From an uncultured Mollicutes bacterium (GTDB taxonomy: Bacteria; Bacillota_I; Bacilli_A; RFN20; CAG-826): DNA of 6,654 nucleotides. The notes below the pieces were generated by a model. It was not told the DNA's origin. It saw nothing but the letters and a program-made list of their open reading frames with translations, and did no database searches. The stretch is from contig URQK01000085.1 of assembly GCA_900549975.1 (NCBI GenBank), positions 1 through 6,654 of the forward strand, written 5' to 3'. The translations under genes were made by a program, and so were the position numbers. Each line of letters begins with the position of its first letter. The first letter of the stretch is position 1. Shown here piece by piece: positions 5,684 through 6,654 of the stretch.

Positions 5684-6654
5684 TAAATCTAAACGATTTT
5701 TAAATTCTTGAATAAACTTTTCTTCGTCATCAGTGACATAAGTCATAGAAAAGCGAATATAATGACCTTCTTCATCGTATGGAATAGTCATTATACCAAA
5801 ATTTTCTAATAAATACATTGCAAATTCTTTAGCGCTATGAAATATATGTCCTTTAATTTGAATTGGAATTTTAACATATAGATAAAAAGTGGCATAAGGA
5901 ATATATGCATATAAGCCATGTTCAAATAAAACCATGGCTATTTTTTTCATTCTTTTTAAGTATAAATTGCTTAACTCTTCACTTATTTCATCGTGATCAA
6001 GCGCAACTGCGGCGGCTAATTGGATTGGAATATATTGACCACTATCAAAATTGTTTTTAAGTTCTTTAATCATATTAATAAGTTTTTCATTTCCTGCTAC
6101 AAATCCAATACGAAATCCAGTCATATTATGACTTTTAGATAACGTATATATTTCAATTCCGACGTCTTTTGCTCCGTCTACACTTAAAAAAGCAGTTGGT
6201 TTTTGATAATGAATTCCAATATAAGCAGCATCATTTACGATAATAAAATGGTATTTTTTAGCATATTTTATCGCTTCTTTATAAAACTTTTCATCAACCG
6301 TTGCTCCGGTAGGATTATGAGGAAAATTTAAATTTAAAATCTTTGTTTTTTTCCAAACATCTTCACTAATACTAGTTAAATCGGGGTAAAAATCATTTTC
6401 TTCTTTAAGAGTCAAATAAGCAATATGCGCTCCTTTTAATTCAGCGGAACGCTCTAAAATCACATAACTTGGTTTAAGTGTTACGACATAATCATCTTTA
6501 TTAAGAAGCATAAAAGGTAACATCGCTAATAATGATTTAGCTCCCATAATATGAGTAATTTCTTTATCATTTACTTCTACATCAAAATTACGTTTCAAAT
6601 AAGAAATTGCACTATCAATGAAACATGTTTTATCATTATCGGCATATTTATGAT
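5672..6654 (-). CDS. PLP-dependent class I/II aminotransferase, DapL/aspartate-aminotransferase-like (N-terminus cut by the right edge)
   Basis: The frame is open from the stop at 5672-5674 to the right edge, giving about 326 of an expected 390 or so residues. An internal TTG at 6598 is not the start, because the sequence upstream (HKYADNDKTCFIDSAISYLK) aligns with fold-type I aminotransferases. Numbering from the first visible residue, the PLP site is complete: NFPHNPTG (109-116), the aspartate and tyrosine in VNDAAY (139-144), the Schiff-base lysine K173 in TLSKSHNMTGFRIGF (170-184) with its phosphate-binding arginine R181, and the carboxylate-binding arginine R300 in IRFSMT (299-304). The SLSK.NMTG.R.GF and IVNDAAY wording is closest to LL-diaminopimelate aminotransferase-like and related aspartate/alanine aminotransferases. 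Substrate cannot be fixed from sequence alone. Its last 12 bases overlap the end of the cyclophilin gene, tail to tail. Confidence 0.92.
   Translation of the reverse strand, partial: HKYADNDKTCFIDSAISYLKRNFDVEVNDKEITHIMGAKSLLAMLPFMLLNKDDYVVTLKPSYVILERSAELKGAHIAYLTLKEENDFYPDLTSISEDVWKKTKILNLNFPHNPTGATVDEKFYKEAIKYAKKYHFIIVNDAAYIGIHYQKPTAFLSVDGAKDVGIEIYTLSKSHNMTGFRIGFVAGNEKLINMIKELKNNFDSGQYIPIQLAAAVALDHDEISEELSNLYLKRMKKIAMVLFEHGLYAYIPYATFYLYVKIPIQIKGHIFHSAKEFAMYLLENFGIMTIPYDEEGHYIRFSMTYVTDDEEKFIQEFKNRLDLLFF

Noticed and set aside
1..6654. Mycoplasma-type genetic code (TGA as tryptophan)
   Set aside because: All conserved genes are intact under the standard code with TGG tryptophans, including the many in leuS, and no conserved tryptophan position falls on TGA.
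1..6654. Mobile elements, CRISPR repeats, tRNA or rRNA genes, phage or defence modules
   Set aside because: Reading both strands showed no terminal inverted repeats, direct-repeat arrays, transposase or integrase motifs, or tRNA-like cloverleafs; the non-coding gaps are short and accounted for by promoters and the leuS leader.

Overview
The window is AT-rich, densely packed bacterial DNA that looks like a low-GC Firmicutes/Tenericutes-type chromosome (Bacilli or a Mollicutes-related gut lineage). The reasons are strong AT bias, TAA at all six visible gene ends, Firmicutes-like Shine-Dalgarno sites, and a small protein resembling the Bacillus spore protein Cse60. The many tryptophans in the leucyl-tRNA synthetase are read from TGG with no in-frame TGA, which points to the standard bacterial code rather than the Mycoplasma TGA=Trp code. 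The species cannot be named from this window.

Layout. From about 5105 down to 1, everything lies on the minus strand: leuS (leucyl-tRNA synthetase), a HI0933/BaiN-type flavoprotein overlapping it by one base, a Cse60-like 62-residue protein, a small predicted lipoprotein, and the N-terminal part of Tex, which runs off the left end. leuS and the flavoprotein are translationally linked, as are the lipoprotein and tex. A plausible internal promoter precedes the lipoprotein. On the plus strand, a cyclophilin-type prolyl isomerase is transcribed divergently from leuS. Its 3' end overlaps by 12 bases the 3' end of a minus-strand PLP aminotransferase, which is cut at its N-terminus by the right edge.

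The most interesting regulatory element is the roughly 79-nt leuS leader. It holds an intrinsic-terminator-like hairpin with a U-tract directly before the Shine-Dalgarno site, an upstream hairpin, and a segment at the predicted 5' end that is exactly complementary to the 5' arm of the terminator. This is the layout of a transcription attenuator, but no T-box core motif is visible.

Most genes are housekeeping: translation, protein folding, RNA-associated Tex, and amino-acid metabolism. I see no defence system, mobile element, CRISPR array, tRNA or rRNA. The first roughly 55 bases are much more GC-rich than the rest and do not read like Tex, so they may be a chimeric contig end. No stretch over 300 bases lacks a gene.
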